DNA of 64,000 nt from Brevundimonas intermedia (GCF_027922165.1 NZ_BSFD01000009.1:1-64000); one strand, 5' to 3'. Positions 18,952 through 29,030 are shown, numbered from the stretch's first letter. Made by a program: numbers and translations. Notes: generated by a model from the letters alone, not told the origin.

Positions 18952-19803
18952 TCAGTTGTCCGGTGCCCTTTCCACGATCACTTCATCGAGTTCCAGCCAA
19001 CCGGCCAACGCCGAGGTCATGATACTTATGCGGAAGTCAGCGGGCTCTACCTTCGTCCAAGTTCTCGACAGCGTCAGTTCGTACTTTCCAGCGCGTACGA
19101 ATTCATGGCGTAGATAGACTGCGTCTGCGCCATGCCCCCATTCTATGAACAGGTCCGCCAGGTCTTGCGGTTCAATTTTGAACCTCGCCTTGGCGACCCA
19201 CACTCCGGGCGGAAGCGCGATGTTAGGTCCGTTGAATAGCAGTCGCCGCCTGCCCAAAAGTTCAATTCTACGGTCGTCGCCCTGGGTATCCTTCTCGTAG
19301 GTGAACATATCGACGCCCCATGCCACGCGCGTGCCGGGCAATGTCGGAAGTCGATCATATAGCGCGAAGGCGGCCGCGCGAGGATTGGCGCAGGCAGATG
19401 ATCCCTCCCCCACTGCCTCAACATGCCCAAGGCCTGGAATTTTTAGACTAGGATCCGATTGATAAGCGACCGCCGCGCCCCGCTCAGCTACGGTTGATGC
19501 GATCGCCAAGCGTAGCCCCGCGTGATAGACGGCTTCACGCTCATCGAACCCGTCGTTGATGAGCAGATCCAGTACATGGCTTGGCGAAGCTGTATGGACG
19601 ATCCAGTGTGCGCGCGCGTCCCCGGTATCGCTGAACCATCCAACGACCACAGAGTTGTCGTTGAAGTCATCAAGAGTTTCGCCCGCCTGGATTTCCGCAT
19701 ACTCCCAGCCCGCCCGTGCGCAGGCCTCGGCTATCTGGGCGCGCCAACCCGACACAGCCGCCGTGGGAACCTGAAAAATGCGGACCTGCTTAAAGGACTG
19801 CAT
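18952..19803 (-). CDS. Unknown protein of the capsule-export operon
   Basis: A 283-residue protein that I do not recognise. The start at 19803 overlaps the ABC ATPase stop as TGATG, which supports it over an ATG 18 bases upstream. No signal peptide or membrane segment is seen. The N-terminal half has a loose Rossmann-like look (VRIFQVPT at the start, then SVVVGWFSD), and the C-terminal 100 residues alternate hydrophobic and polar residues (GVWVAKARFKIEP, KYELTLSRTW), suggesting a beta sandwich, possibly carbohydrate-binding. In ABC-dependent systems of the Wzt type a carbohydrate-binding domain selects the finished chain; a separate protein with that role is one possibility. Confidence 0.65.
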   Translation of the reverse strand: MQSFKQVRIFQVPTAAVSGWRAQIAEACARAGWEYAEIQAGETLDDFNDNSVVVGWFSDTGDARAHWIVHTASPSHVLDLLINDGFDEREAVYHAGLRLAIASTVAERGAAVAYQSDPSLKIPGLGHVEAVGEGSSACANPRAAAFALYDRLPTLPGTRVAWGVDMFTYEKDTQGDDRRIELLGRRRLLFNGPNIALPPGVWVAKARFKIEPQDLADLFIEWGHGADAVYLRHEFVRAGKYELTLSRTWTKVEPADFRISIMTSALAGWLELDEVIVERAPDN

Positions 19804-20477
19804 CACGCCGCTTTCAACCATTTATAGACATCAACGGCTTCGCCAACATCATCGAAAATTCTGGCTCTGCCCCCTTCAATGACTAAGGCACGTTCACATA
19901 GGGATGCAATCATATGCATGTCATGCGAAGCCATGATGTAGGCACGGTCTGCACGTCGTTCAAACAGTTCTTCATTGCACTTACGCTGGAACCGCGCGTC
20001 ACCGACGGAAACCAACTCATCGATTAGATAGCAGTCAAACTCTATGGCCAGTGTAAGACCAAAGGCTAGGCGCGCTCTCATGCCAGCCGAGTAATGCTTC
20101 ACGGGCCTGTTCATTGCAGGTCCTAACTCCGCAAACCCTTCTACTCTTTCAAAGACTTGTTCAAAATCACGCTCATATATACGCGTAATAAAGCGAATAT
20201 TATCGAGCCCTGTCAGGCTGCCCTGAAAGCCACCGCCCAGCCCGATCGGCCATGACGATGTCATCGACCATTTCACCGTGCCAGACGAAGGTTGAAGGAT
20301 TCCGCCAAGGATTTTTATAAGGGTCGACTTACCCTGCCCGTTTCGACCGAGTACGGCCAACCGACCTTGGCGGCCGAGATCGAAACTGAGATCGCGCAGC
20401 ACAGGCCTTGAGCCTGGCGCAGGATAAGTCTTGCCCAGTCCGTCAACGCGAAGGCCCACTCCCTCGGCGGTCGTCAT
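19803..20477 (-). CDS. kpsT: Capsular polysaccharide ABC exporter, ATPase subunit (KpsT/CtrD type)
   Basis: A 224-residue ABC ATPase. Walker A is GRNGQGKST, the signature region YSAGMRARLAFGLTLA, Walker B ends LIDELVSVGD and the switch histidine is in SHDMHM. Compact size, the YSAGMRARL signature and the SVGD end are typical of KpsT/BexA/CtrD rather than of O-antigen Wzt, and the C-terminal extension of Wzt is absent. The ATG at 20477 overlaps the upstream stop by one base (TGATG). It powers export of lipid-linked polysaccharide across the inner membrane together with the permease at 21688-22461. Confidence 0.9.
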   Translation of the reverse strand: MTTAEGVGLRVDGLGKTYPAPGSRPVLRDLSFDLGRQGRLAVLGRNGQGKSTLIKILGGILQPSSGTVKWSMTSSWPIGLGGGFQGSLTGLDNIRFITRIYERDFEQVFERVEGFAELGPAMNRPVKHYSAGMRARLAFGLTLAIEFDCYLIDELVSVGDARFQRKCNEELFERRADRAYIMASHDMHMIASLCERALVIEGGRARIFDDVGEAVDVYKWLKAA

Positions 20478-21640
20478 CAATGTGTTCTGCTTTCTCGAAT
20501 GCTAGCCAGCACAAGCCATCCGATACCGTACAACACTAAGGCCGTGGCGAAGACTGTGAGGATCATCATCCAGCGGCGTGGTTCCGAAGAGCTATCCGGC
20601 GCAGTTGGGTTCACCACCCGGACCAGATAGAGGTGCTGACGGCGTCCGTCCAACCGTGCGTTGTTTAGTGCGGCAGTGGCCGAAGCGACCAGTCGGTCCG
20701 AAAATTCCTTTTCGAGCACCAGATCCTCATAGGCCGCGATCTTAGGCGCCAAGGACCCGCGCTGCCCAACCACGCGCGCCTCCTCCAGGCCAATCTGACG
20801 CTGAAGCGCCGCGACTTCACTGTTGATCACACCAATTTGGGGGCTTTGGGGAGTGGTCGACACGACCTGAGCAAGTTGCGCCTGCAGAGTCGCCAGCCTC
20901 AACTTCAACTCGCCTATCAACTCGGACGCCGCGAGCGCGGTACGACCCGGATCAATCACTCCTTCTCGATTTCGAAAGGCGGTTAAGCCTGCTTGGGCGT
21001 TCATCAATCTGGCCTGCGCTTCCTGCAATGTGCGTTCAGACTCAGCCAGCGCATCACTGGAAGACCGCTCATTCAACCGATTGACTAGGCGTTCTCCGCC
21101 ATCGAGCAGCGCGTTGTTGATCCGCTGCGCTTCCTTGGGAGAAAAGGCTTCAACACGTAGGGTACTTATGCCCGTTGCAGACTCATGTCCGACCGTCACA
21201 TAGGATTGAAAGCCTTTATAAAAGGCGTCAAACGACCGATTAGCCCACGGTTGCGGCCGCCGCGAGAAAATATCAATGTCAGCGCGCCCATAAGCCTGAC
21301 CAATATTCAACGTCCTTTGCAGGTCAAGCACGGCGTCGCGCGAGCGGACATACTCGTGTACAGCGAAAACGCTGGAAGAACCGCTCGAAATCCCAACCCC
21401 CTGAAGCGCCGCCCCCAGAACGGACGGTTGTTCTTGCGAGGAGCTTCGGACCATAAATTTCGCCTCCGATACATATCGCGGCGACGCTACAACAAGGTAA
21501 TATAGCATTGCTAACAATGTTGGCAGTATAACAACTACCAAGAAACCTACCGGCAACCTCTGAAGAAGACCAATTTCAGGTTCGGTAGATTCCAAATCAG
21601 TATTGTTAGGTCCAATATAATTTAGCCGAGGCTCAGTCAT
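20477..21640 (-). CDS. kpsE: Capsule export inner-membrane protein (KpsE/CtrB-like, polysaccharide co-polymerase family)
   Basis: A 387-residue protein with two membrane segments near the ends (about 31-49, VVVILPTLLAMLYYLVV, and about 360-380) and a long periplasmic part rich in coiled-coil sequence (about 195-320). This is the KpsE/BexC/CtrB layout. The segment SPRYVSEAKFMVRS after the first membrane helix is typical. KpsE-type proteins link the ABC transporter to the outer-membrane channel. It lies between permease and ATPase genes, with one-base overlap to the latter. Confidence 0.87.
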   Translation of the reverse strand: MTEPRLNYIGPNNTDLESTEPEIGLLQRLPVGFLVVVILPTLLAMLYYLVVASPRYVSEAKFMVRSSSQEQPSVLGAALQGVGISSGSSSVFAVHEYVRSRDAVLDLQRTLNIGQAYGRADIDIFSRRPQPWANRSFDAFYKGFQSYVTVGHESATGISTLRVEAFSPKEAQRINNALLDGGERLVNRLNERSSSDALAESERTLQEAQARLMNAQAGLTAFRNREGVIDPGRTALAASELIGELKLRLATLQAQLAQVVSTTPQSPQIGVINSEVAALQRQIGLEEARVVGQRGSLAPKIAAYEDLVLEKEFSDRLVASATAALNNARLDGRRQHLYLVRVVNPTAPDSSSEPRRWMMILTVFATALVLYGIGWLVLASIRESRTH

Positions 21641-21687
21641 TTACCGCCCAATCCACATATGTAGCAGTGGTGTGTTTTAAAGTGACA

Positions 21688-22461
21688 TCAATCGATATCA
21701 ATAAGACGCTGCGCACGTGCCAAAAGCACTAAGCCCAGCAAATTCAACCCCAAAGCCCACGCCGTTATATAGACAATACTGTAGTGGGTTGGAACAAATT
21801 CCCCAAAAACGGAAGCGCGAATCATCTCCACGCCATGTGGAAGTGGGTTTAGAAGGTAGAGGGCCTGGTACTGCTGCGGCACCCAATCAACCATAACAAA
21901 AGCACCAGACAGAGGAATCATGAGGTACATGGAGACAGGCAAAATTCGCTCCATAAACTCAAATCGGATAGCGATGGCAGCAAAAGTGACAGCAAACCCG
22001 TGAGAAACAACCGCTAATGCGAGATAGCCAAAATACAGGAGGAGATAATTTCTAGGAGGATGAACAACGCCAATAATGAGAAGAAATATATAAACGACGA
22101 TAAAAGCCATGGTCCCGCCTGCCAGCTCCATAAGCGATCGAGATATGTAAATATGCAGCGGCCGAACGCGCCGATGGTACAGTAGGCCAGCGTTTGCCTG
22201 AAGGGCCCCATTGGCGTTGCTGACAATGTGTCGGAAAAGGAGGATGGACATATATCCAGTCATAACGAAAGCGGCGACGTGAATGCCGTGTTCGTACTCC
22301 GGTTTAATTATCCACCAGAGCCCCATGACGCCAAGACAGAAAAGCAGCGGCTCGGCTACTAGCCAGAGAAAACCAATGCCTTCTCGACCAAAGCGCGTCA
22401 CAATCTCTCGCATGATCAACGAGCCGATTATCACGGCGTGACGCTTAGCGTAGCGGAACAT
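21688..22461 (-). CDS. kpsM: Capsular polysaccharide ABC exporter, permease subunit (KpsM/CtrC type)
   Basis: A 257-residue ABC-2 permease with about six membrane segments. The start at 22461 (MFRYAKRHAVIIGSLIMRE) has a GAAGG just upstream; the 19-codon extension to 22518 lacks family signal. The motif MREIVTRFGREGIGFLWLV is the family hallmark for the cytoplasmic interface helix. It heads the operon kpsM-kpsE-kpsT-unknown. The 47-base gap to kpsE holds no gene. Confidence 0.9.
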   Translation of the reverse strand: MFRYAKRHAVIIGSLIMREIVTRFGREGIGFLWLVAEPLLFCLGVMGLWWIIKPEYEHGIHVAAFVMTGYMSILLFRHIVSNANGALQANAGLLYHRRVRPLHIYISRSLMELAGGTMAFIVVYIFLLIIGVVHPPRNYLLLYFGYLALAVVSHGFAVTFAAIAIRFEFMERILPVSMYLMIPLSGAFVMVDWVPQQYQALYLLNPLPHGVEMIRASVFGEFVPTHYSIVYITAWALGLNLLGLVLLARAQRLIDID

Positions 22462-22579
22462 GCCTTCGCCTTTAACCGCGGACCAAGGCGGCGCGCAGGA
22501 ATTCAAATAGCACGCCACATCACAGGAGACAGAACGAGTGTCAAGGCCTGCTGACTAGCCACCCCGTCAATCGTGGCCA

Positions 22580-25500
22580 CTACAGATTCAAAAGCGCCGG
22601 ATCCCCTCCCTGGGCCGCGATGTTCACGCTGATCGCCTTCTCCGACGCATAGCGGATCAGGCTGTTGGGGCCGCCCGCCTTTGGGCCCGTGCCTGACAGT
22701 CCTTCACCGCCGAAAGGCTGGACCCCAACTACCGCGCCGGTGATGGAGCGGTTCACGTAGACGTTGCCGGCGGGGACCAGTTCGATCACCTCGGCGGCGA
22801 AGGCTTCGATGCGGCTGTGGACGCCGAGGGTCAGGCCGTAACCACGGGCGGCCAGTTTGCCGGCGACCGACTTCAGATCGGCCGAGTCGTAGCGATAGAT
22901 ATGCAGGATAGGGCCGAACACCTCGCGTTCCAGGAAATCGGCCGTGGGGATCTCGGCGATGGTGGGGGCGAACAGGTCGCCCTTTTCGGCGCCCAGCGGC
23001 AGGGTGGCGCGGGCGAGGATCTTCGCCTCCTTGGACAGGCGCTCGACGTGGGCTTCCAGGGCGCGGCGGGATTCGGGGTCGATCACCGGGCCGATGTCGG
23101 TCTTGGGATCGGCTGGGTCGCCGACGGTCTGGACGGCCAGGGCGCCCTTCAATCCTGCGATCAGGGCGTCGGCGGAGTCCTTGGGGACATAGAGGACGCG
23201 CAGGGCCGAGCAGCGCTGGCCGGCCGAGCCGAAGGCCGACTGAATCACGTCGTCGATGACCTGTTCCTTCAGGGCCGTGGTGTCGATGAACATGCCGTTC
23301 AGACCGCCCGTCTCGGCGATGAAGGGGATGATTGCGCCGAGGCGGGCGGCGATCGAGCGATTGATGGCGGCGGCCGTGTCGGTGCCGCCGGTGAAGGCCA
23401 CGCCGTCGATTCCGGGGTGGGTGACCAGAGTCGCGCCGACCGTCTCGCCGCGCCCGGGAACCAGGGCCAGCAGGTCGGGGTTCAGACCGGCCTTGTGATA
23501 CAGGCGCACGGCCTCTGCGGCGATCAGCGGCGTTTGTTCGGCGGGCTTGGCCAGGACGGCGTTGCCGGCGGCCAGGGCGGCGGCGATCTGGCCGGTGAAG
23601 ATGGCCAGGGGGAAGTTCCACGGCGAGATGCAGGCGAAGACGCCACGCCCGTGCAGGATCAACTGGTTGGTCTCCCCGGTCGGGCCCTTCAGGGTCTGGG
23701 GGGCGGTGAAGTCGCGCTCGGCCAGCAGGGCGTAGAAGCGGCAGAAGTCGGCGGCCTCGCGCACCTCGGCGACGCCGTCGTTCAGGGTCTTGCCCGCTTC
23801 GCGGCTGAGCAGGGCGACCAGCCGGTCCAGATCGGCCTCCAGCGCCTCGGCCATGGCGCGCAGGATGACGGCGCGTTTGGCCCCGCCCTGACGGTCCCAT
23901 TGAACCTGGGCGTTCGCAGCGGCCTCGACGGCGGCGTCGATGTCGGTCGCCTCGGCTTCCGACGCATGGCCCAGCACCTGCGACCGGTCGAACGGATTGG
24001 TTACGGCCTGGGCGTCGATCCCGGCGCGCAGCTTGCCGCCGACGATGGGGCCGGACGTCAGCTTTTCGCGGTCGATGCCTTCCAGCGCGCGGGCGTGGGC
24101 TTCACGGTCGGCGGCCTGGGAATAATCGCGGCCGAGGGAGTTCTGACGATCGCCGTACATGTCTTGCGGAACCGGAATCTTGGGGTGACGGTCGGGCGCC
24201 TGCTCGACCAGGGAGATGGGATCGGCCGCGACGGCCGAGGCGGGCACGCGCTCGTCCAGCAGGGCGTGGACGAAGGAGGAGTTGGCGCCGTTTTCCAGCA
24301 GGCGCCGGACCAGATAAGGCAGCAGTTCCTCGTGTCCGCCGACAGGGGCGTAGGCGCGGACGATGACGGTCTCGTTGGCCCAGGCCTCATGCGCCGCGTC
24401 GTAAAGCGCCTCGCCCATGCCGTGCAGGCGCTGGTGCTCGACGGCCACGCCCCTGTCGCGCGCTATGCGCCGCACAGCGGCCAGAGTGTGAGCGTTGTGG
24501 CTGGCGAACTGGGAATAGATGGCCGGCGCCGCCTCGATCATGGCCTTGGCGCAGACGAGATAGTTCAGGTCGGTCGCCGCCTTGGTGGTGAAGACCGGAT
24601 AGTCGGTGCGGCCGAAGACCTGGGCGCGCTTGATCTCGGTGTCCCAATAGGCGCCCTTGACCAGGCGCACCATCAACCGGCGGCCCGAGCGACGGGCCAG
24701 GTCGGCGACCCGCTCGATCGTCTCCAGCCCGCGCTTCTGATAGGCCTGAACCGCCAGACCCAGGCCGGTCCAGCCGCCCAGGCTGGGTTCGTGCGCCAGT
24801 CGGTCCAGCAGTTTCAGCGACAGGGCCAGACGGTCCGCCTCCTCGGCGTCCATCGTATAGTTGATGTCGTATCTGGCCGCGATCTGGGCCAGGCGCAGGA
24901 TCCGAGGATAGAGGGTCGCCCAGACGTCGTCCTCATGCGTCGCCTCGTAGCGGGGCGAGAGGGCCGACAGTTTCACCGAGACGCCGTGGCCGTGTTCCGG
25001 TCCCTGGCCCTTGGACGTCTTGCCCACGGCCTCGATGGCGTCGGCGTAAATCTTCTCGTAGCGGTCGGCGTCGGCGACGGTGCGGGCGCCCTCGCCCAGC
25101 ATGTCGAAGCTGCACAGCCAGCCTTCCTTGTTCGACCGTTTCAGCGCGCCCTGAATGGTGCGACCGACCACGAACTGTTCGCCCATGATCTTGACGGCGG
25201 TGGCTACGGCCTGGCGGATGACCGGCTCGCCCAGACGACCGGCGATCCGCTTCAGGAAGCCGGGCAGGTCGCTGCGGGCCTCGTCATCGACATCGACCAG
25301 TTTGCCGGTCAGCATCAGGCCCCAGGTCGAGGCGTTGACGAACAGGCTGTCGGACTGGCCCAGGTGGCTGGCCCAGTCGGCCGAGCCGATCTTTTCGGCG
25401 ATCAGCCGGTCGCGCGTCTCTTCGTCCGGCACGCGCAGCAGGGCCTCGGCCAGGCACATCAGGGCCAGGCCCTCGCGGGTGCCCAGGCTGAACTGCTGAA

Positions 25501-25711
25501 GGAAGCTTTCGACCACCCCCTGCTTCTTCTGGCTGCGCCGGGCGTGTTCGACCAGGGCGGTGGCCTCCGCGACGACATCCGGGCGTTCGGCGGAGTCCAG
25601 CGGCATGCGGGCCAGATTGGCGGCTACGGCTTCGCGCTCGTCCCGGAACTTGTGGTGGTCCAGACCGTCCCAGGCGGTCAGGCTCGAGGGCGTGAAGGCG
25701 GGCGAGGTCAT
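22580..25711 (-). CDS. putA: Bifunctional proline dehydrogenase / L-glutamate gamma-semialdehyde dehydrogenase
   Basis: A 1,043-residue PutA. Residues about 1-480 form the proline dehydrogenase part ([52 protein letters not shown] split over the FAD barrel). Residues about 540-1,040 form the aldehyde dehydrogenase ([24 protein letters not shown] with the general base and [10 protein letters not shown] with the catalytic cysteine). It oxidises proline to glutamate via pyrroline-5-carboxylate and feeds electrons to quinone. It lacks the N-terminal ribbon-helix-helix DNA-binding domain of E. coli PutA, so control is likely by the divergent Lrp-type regulator. Confidence 0.96.
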   Translation of the reverse strand: MTSPAFTPSSLTAWDGLDHHKFRDEREAVAANLARMPLDSAERPDVVAEATALVEHARRSQKKQGVVESFLQQFSLGTREGLALMCLAEALLRVPDEETRDRLIAEKIGSADWASHLGQSDSLFVNASTWGLMLTGKLVDVDDEARSDLPGFLKRIAGRLGEPVIRQAVATAVKIMGEQFVVGRTIQGALKRSNKEGWLCSFDMLGEGARTVADADRYEKIYADAIEAVGKTSKGQGPEHGHGVSVKLSALSPRYEATHEDDVWATLYPRILRLAQIAARYDINYTMDAEEADRLALSLKLLDRLAHEPSLGGWTGLGLAVQAYQKRGLETIERVADLARRSGRRLMVRLVKGAYWDTEIKRAQVFGRTDYPVFTTKAATDLNYLVCAKAMIEAAPAIYSQFASHNAHTLAAVRRIARDRGVAVEHQRLHGMGEALYDAAHEAWANETVIVRAYAPVGGHEELLPYLVRRLLENGANSSFVHALLDERVPASAVAADPISLVEQAPDRHPKIPVPQDMYGDRQNSLGRDYSQAADREAHARALEGIDREKLTSGPIVGGKLRAGIDAQAVTNPFDRSQVLGHASEAEATDIDAAVEAAANAQVQWDRQGGAKRAVILRAMAEALEADLDRLVALLSREAGKTLNDGVAEVREAADFCRFYALLAERDFTAPQTLKGPTGETNQLILHGRGVFACISPWNFPLAIFTGQIAAALAAGNAVLAKPAEQTPLIAAEAVRLYHKAGLNPDLLALVPGRGETVGATLVTHPGIDGVAFTGGTDTAAAINRSIAARLGAIIPFIAETGGLNGMFIDTTALKEQVIDDVIQSAFGSAGQRCSALRVLYVPKDSADALIAGLKGALAVQTVGDPADPKTDIGPVIDPESRRALEAHVERLSKEAKILARATLPLGAEKGDLFAPTIAEIPTADFLEREVFGPILHIYRYDSADLKSVAGKLAARGYGLTLGVHSRIEAFAAEVIELVPAGNVYVNRSITGAVVGVQPFGGEGLSGTGPKAGGPNSLIRYASEKAISVNIAAQGGDPALLNL

Positions 25712-25784
25712 GGCGGCAGGTCCTGTGGATTTACGCCGTATATGCCGGAGTTAACTGAAGGTGCTTCGTATGATAAGGGGCTGG

Positions 25785-25801
25785 GCCGAAGATTGTTCGG
25801 C
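25785..25801. promoter_or_regulatory. Inverted repeat in the putA-lrp intergenic region
   Basis: GCCGAA-gattg-TTCGGC is a perfect 6-base inverted repeat with a 5-base spacer, placed 19 bases before the regulator start and 74 bases before the putA start. It could be the operator for the Lrp/AsnC protein acting on both genes. No other candidate site in the 108-base gap is as symmetric. Confidence 0.4.
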
Positions 25802-25819
25802 ATCTGGGCCCGATTTTAG

Positions 25820-26281
25820 ATGATCGAGATAGACGCCGTCGACCGCCGCCTCCTTCGGGTGCTTCAGACCGACGCCCGCATCTCCAACGCCGAACTGGCG
25901 CGGCAGTGCAACCTGTCGCCCGCCGCCTGTTTCGAGCGGGTCAAACGCCTGCGGGAAAAGAAGATCATCACTGGCTACGCCGCCATGATCGATCCGGCCC
26001 AGGTCGGTCGCGACCTGCTGATCTTCGTCGAGGTCCTGCTGGACCGCACCACCGGCGACGTCTTCGAAGCCTTCGCCGCCGCCGTGCGCAGCCAGCCGGA
26101 AGTGCTGGAATGTCATATGGTCGCCGGCGGCTTCGACTATCTGATCAAGGCGCGCGTCGGAGACATGGACGCCTATCGGGCGTTTCTTGGGGACGTTCTG
26201 GTGAGGATGCCGGGCGTGCGGGAGACCAGGACCTACGCCGTTCTCGAAGAGGTGAAGTCGACGACGGTGCTGCCGCTGTAG
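25820..26281 (+). CDS. Lrp/AsnC-family regulator, probably controlling putA (PutR-like)
   Basis: A 153-residue regulator. The N-terminal helix-turn-helix covers about 5-50 (IDAVDRRLLRVLQTDARISN, then LARQCNLSPAACFERVKRLR), followed by a RAM ligand domain (FVEVLLDRTTGDVFEAFA, EVLECHMVAGGFDYLIKARV). Divergent orientation to putA is the classical arrangement for PutR, which activates putA when proline is present. The ligand is an inference from position. Confidence 0.88.
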   Translation: MIEIDAVDRRLLRVLQTDARISNAELARQCNLSPAACFERVKRLREKKIITGYAAMIDPAQVGRDLLIFVEVLLDRTTGDVFEAFAAAVRSQPEVLECHMVAGGFDYLIKARVGDMDAYRAFLGDVLVRMPGVRETRTYAVLEEVKSTTVLPL

Positions 26282-26357
26282 CGAACGTCTCGCCTTCGTC
26301 ATTCGAACCGTCTAGAAGTTCCGCCCTTACTTAACGGCTCAGGGTCCGCCCGCCTCA

Positions 26358-27443
26358 ATGCGCATCGTTCTGGCCACCGACGCCTGGGAACCTCAGGTCA
26401 ACGGCGTCGTCCGCACCCTGACCCGCACCGTCGCGGAATGCCGCGGCATGGGCCACGAGGTCGAGGTCATCGAGCCCAGCCTGTTCAAGACCATTCCCTG
26501 CCCGACCTATCCGGAAATCCGGCTGGCCCTGGGGGCGGAGGAGGAGATCCGCGAAATGCTGCGCGCCTTCGAGCCCGAGGCCGTGCACATCGCCACGGAG
26601 GGGCCGATCGGCATCGCTACCCGCCGTATCTGCGTGGAGTGGAAACTGCCGTTCACCACCAGCTACCACACCAAATTCCCCGAATATGTCTCGGCCCGGT
26701 TCCCGATCCCGGTGCAGGTCGGCTACGCCTATATGAAGTGGTTCCACAAGCCGTCGGGCCGGCTGATGGTGGCGACCCCGACCCTGCGCGACGAGCTGGT
26801 CGAACATGGGTTCAAGAACGTCTCCCCCTGGTCGCGCGGCGTAGACACCGAGATGTTCAACCCCGATCTGGACCGGATCTATGACGAGATGGGGGGCAAG
26901 GACTGGCCGCGACCCTTCTTCCTGAACGTGGGCCGTGTGGCGGTGGAGAAGAACATCGAGGCCTTCCTCGAACTCGACCTGCCCGGCACCAAGATCATTG
27001 TCGGCGACGGCCCGGCGAGAGCAGAGCTTCAGGAAAAGTATCCTGAAGCGAAGTTCCTGGGCGCCAAATTCGGCGATGATCTGGCGCGTTGTTTCCGTGA
27101 CGCCGACGTCTTCGTCTTCCCCAGCTGGACCGACACCTTCGGCCTGGTGATTCTGGAGGCCATGGCGGCGGGTACGCCGGTGGCCGCCTATCCGGCCCAC
27201 GGACCGATCGATATCATTCCCGGTTCGAACGCGGGGGCGATCGATAAGGACCTGAAGGCCGCTTGTCTGCAATGCCTCAAGCTCGACCGCCGGGATGTCC
27301 GAGCCTATGCGGAAAAGTTCAGCTGGCGCGCCTCGGCCGAGCAGTTCGTCGAGAATCTGGAGCCCTACCCAGAACCCGAGCGCGGCCGTTTCTGGCGCCG
27401 CCTTCGACGTATAGCCCGTATTAGAAAACGCGCCGCCGCCTAG
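26358..27443 (+). CDS. GT4-family glycosyltransferase
   Basis: A 361-residue GT-B enzyme close in pattern to MgtA/SqdX-type alpha-glycosyltransferases: DAWEPQVNGVVRTL at the N-terminus, TSYHTKFPEYVSARF, GRVAVEKNIEAFLEL and FPSWTDTFGLVILEAMAAG with the donor-binding glutamates. It probably transfers mannose or glucose from a nucleotide sugar to a lipid or glycan. The last 20 residues are strongly basic (RRLRRIARIRKRAAA), which would favour membrane-surface binding. It is followed 55 bases later by a phosphohexomutase gene that could supply its donor precursor. Confidence 0.85.
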   Translation: MRIVLATDAWEPQVNGVVRTLTRTVAECRGMGHEVEVIEPSLFKTIPCPTYPEIRLALGAEEEIREMLRAFEPEAVHIATEGPIGIATRRICVEWKLPFTTSYHTKFPEYVSARFPIPVQVGYAYMKWFHKPSGRLMVATPTLRDELVEHGFKNVSPWSRGVDTEMFNPDLDRIYDEMGGKDWPRPFFLNVGRVAVEKNIEAFLELDLPGTKIIVGDGPARAELQEKYPEAKFLGAKFGDDLARCFRDADVFVFPSWTDTFGLVILEAMAAGTPVAAYPAHGPIDIIPGSNAGAIDKDLKAACLQCLKLDRRDVRAYAEKFSWRASAEQFVENLEPYPEPERGRFWRRLRRIARIRKRAAA

Positions 27444-27498
27444 TCCGGGCATGCATCGCCAATGATCGCAAGCCAGACCCCAAGGACAAGGAAGAGTC

Positions 27499-28998
27499 AT
27501 GCTCAAGCCGCGCCAAGACCTGAGCCCGAACACCGCGGCCTATGAGACGCAGGCGCTGGTCAAGCCGACGGGGTTCCGGGAGTATGACGCACGCTGGATC
27601 CTGGAGAAGGAGATCAATCTCCTCGGCATCCAGGCTCTGGGCCTGGGCCTTGCCACCTATGTTCATGAGATCGGCGTGGCGCCGAAGATCGTCACCGGCC
27701 ATGATTTCCGCAGCTACAGCCTCAGCGTCAAACAGGCCCTGATCCTGGGCCTGCTGGAAGGCGGAATGGAGGTGCTGGACGTCGGCCTGGCCCTGTCGCC
27801 CGTAGCCTATTTCGCTCAGTTCGAGCTGGACGCGCCCTGCGTGGCCATGGTCACCGCCAGTCATAACGAGAATGGCTGGACCGGCGTGAAGATGGGGGCG
27901 AACAAGCCCCTGACCTTCGGCCCTGAGGAAATGGCCCGGTTGAAACAGATCGTGCTGAACGGCGAGGGCGTGGCCCGGCCGGGCGGGAAGCTGGTGCGGG
28001 TCGAGGGTTTCCGCGAGACCTATGTCGCCGACGTCGCCTCCAAGGTCCAGATCAAGCGCCCGCTGAAGGTGGTCTGCGCCTGCGGCAACGGCACCGCCGG
28101 CGCCTTCGCCCCCGACGCCCTGCGGCGGATGGGGGTGGAGGTGATCGAGATGGACACCGACCTCGACTATACCTTCCCAAAATACAATCCGAACCCGGAA
28201 GATCACGCCATGCTGGTGCAGATGGCCGAGCGGGTGCGCGAAACGGGCGCCGACCTGGCCCTGGGCTTCGACGGCGATGGGGACCGCTGCGGCGTGGTGG
28301 ACGACACGGGCGAGGAAATCTTCGCCGACAAGATCGGCCTGATGCTGGCCCGCGACCTGTCCAGGGTCTATCCGGACAGCACCTTCGTGGTCGATGTGAA
28401 ATCGACCGGCCTCTACAAGACCGATGAAGTCCTCAAGGCCAATGGCGCCGAGGTGGTCTACTGGAAGACGGGTCACTCCTACATCAAGCGCAAGACCGCC
28501 GAACTGGGCGCTCTGGCCGGGTTCGAGAAGTCGGGGCACTTCTTCATGGCCGGCGACCTGGGCCACGGCTACGACGACGGCTTGGTCGCGGCCGGCGCCG
28601 TGCTGGCCATGCTGGATCGCAATCCGGGCAAGACGCTCAGCGAACTGAAGGCGGCCCTGCCGGACGCCTGGACCAGCCTGACCATGTCGCCCCATTGCGA
28701 CGACGAACTGAAGTACGGCGTGCTGGAGCGGATTGTGAAGGAATACTCCGATCTGGCCGAGGCCGGCGGCGAGATTCTGGGCCGAAAAATCCTTGAGGCC
28801 ATCACCGTCAACGGCGTGAGGGTGCACCTTGAGGACGGCTCATGGGTCCTGGTCCGCGCCTCGTCGAACAAGCCCGAACTGGTGGTGGTGGTCGAGAGCA
28901 TGCGGTCCGAGGACGACATGCGCGACCTGTTCCGCAAAGAGATCAAGCCGCGCCTGGCCGCCTATTCCGAGATCGGCGCCTTCAATCAGGAAATCTGA
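27499..28998 (+). CDS. Phosphomannomutase/phosphoglucomutase
   Basis: A 499-residue alpha-D-phosphohexomutase. The phosphoserine loop is TASHNENGWTG with S121, the metal loop DGDGD at 258-262, the sugar-specificity loop includes EKSGHFF, and the phosphate-binding end is VRASSNKPELVVVVES. It interconverts hexose 1- and 6-phosphates, supplying GDP-mannose or NDP-glucose pathways. RASSNKPE differs from the RxSGTEP of many family members but fits the AlgC-like/ManB group found in alphaproteobacteria. Probably cotranscribed with the upstream glycosyltransferase gene. Confidence 0.9.
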   Translation: MLKPRQDLSPNTAAYETQALVKPTGFREYDARWILEKEINLLGIQALGLGLATYVHEIGVAPKIVTGHDFRSYSLSVKQALILGLLEGGMEVLDVGLALSPVAYFAQFELDAPCVAMVTASHNENGWTGVKMGANKPLTFGPEEMARLKQIVLNGEGVARPGGKLVRVEGFRETYVADVASKVQIKRPLKVVCACGNGTAGAFAPDALRRMGVEVIEMDTDLDYTFPKYNPNPEDHAMLVQMAERVRETGADLALGFDGDGDRCGVVDDTGEEIFADKIGLMLARDLSRVYPDSTFVVDVKSTGLYKTDEVLKANGAEVVYWKTGHSYIKRKTAELGALAGFEKSGHFFMAGDLGHGYDDGLVAAGAVLAMLDRNPGKTLSELKAALPDAWTSLTMSPHCDDELKYGVLERIVKEYSDLAEAGGEILGRKILEAITVNGVRVHLEDGSWVLVRASSNKPELVVVVESMRSEDDMRDLFRKEIKPRLAAYSEIGAFNQEI

Positions 28999-29030
28999 AG
29001 ACTCGCATTTGTCGAACCTGGTCCAAAAAG

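Noticed and set aside
22817..25819. A 1,000-codon open frame antisense to putA
   Set aside because: It mirrors the GC-rich codons of putA, is rich in G, D, Q and V without any domain motif, and covers the whole of a well-supported gene.
28842..29030. N-terminal 63-codon extension of the methyltransferase-like gene at 29031
   Set aside because: It overlaps the end of the phosphohexomutase gene and reads as arginine/glycine-rich antiphase sequence; the ATG at 29031 gives a natural N-terminus.
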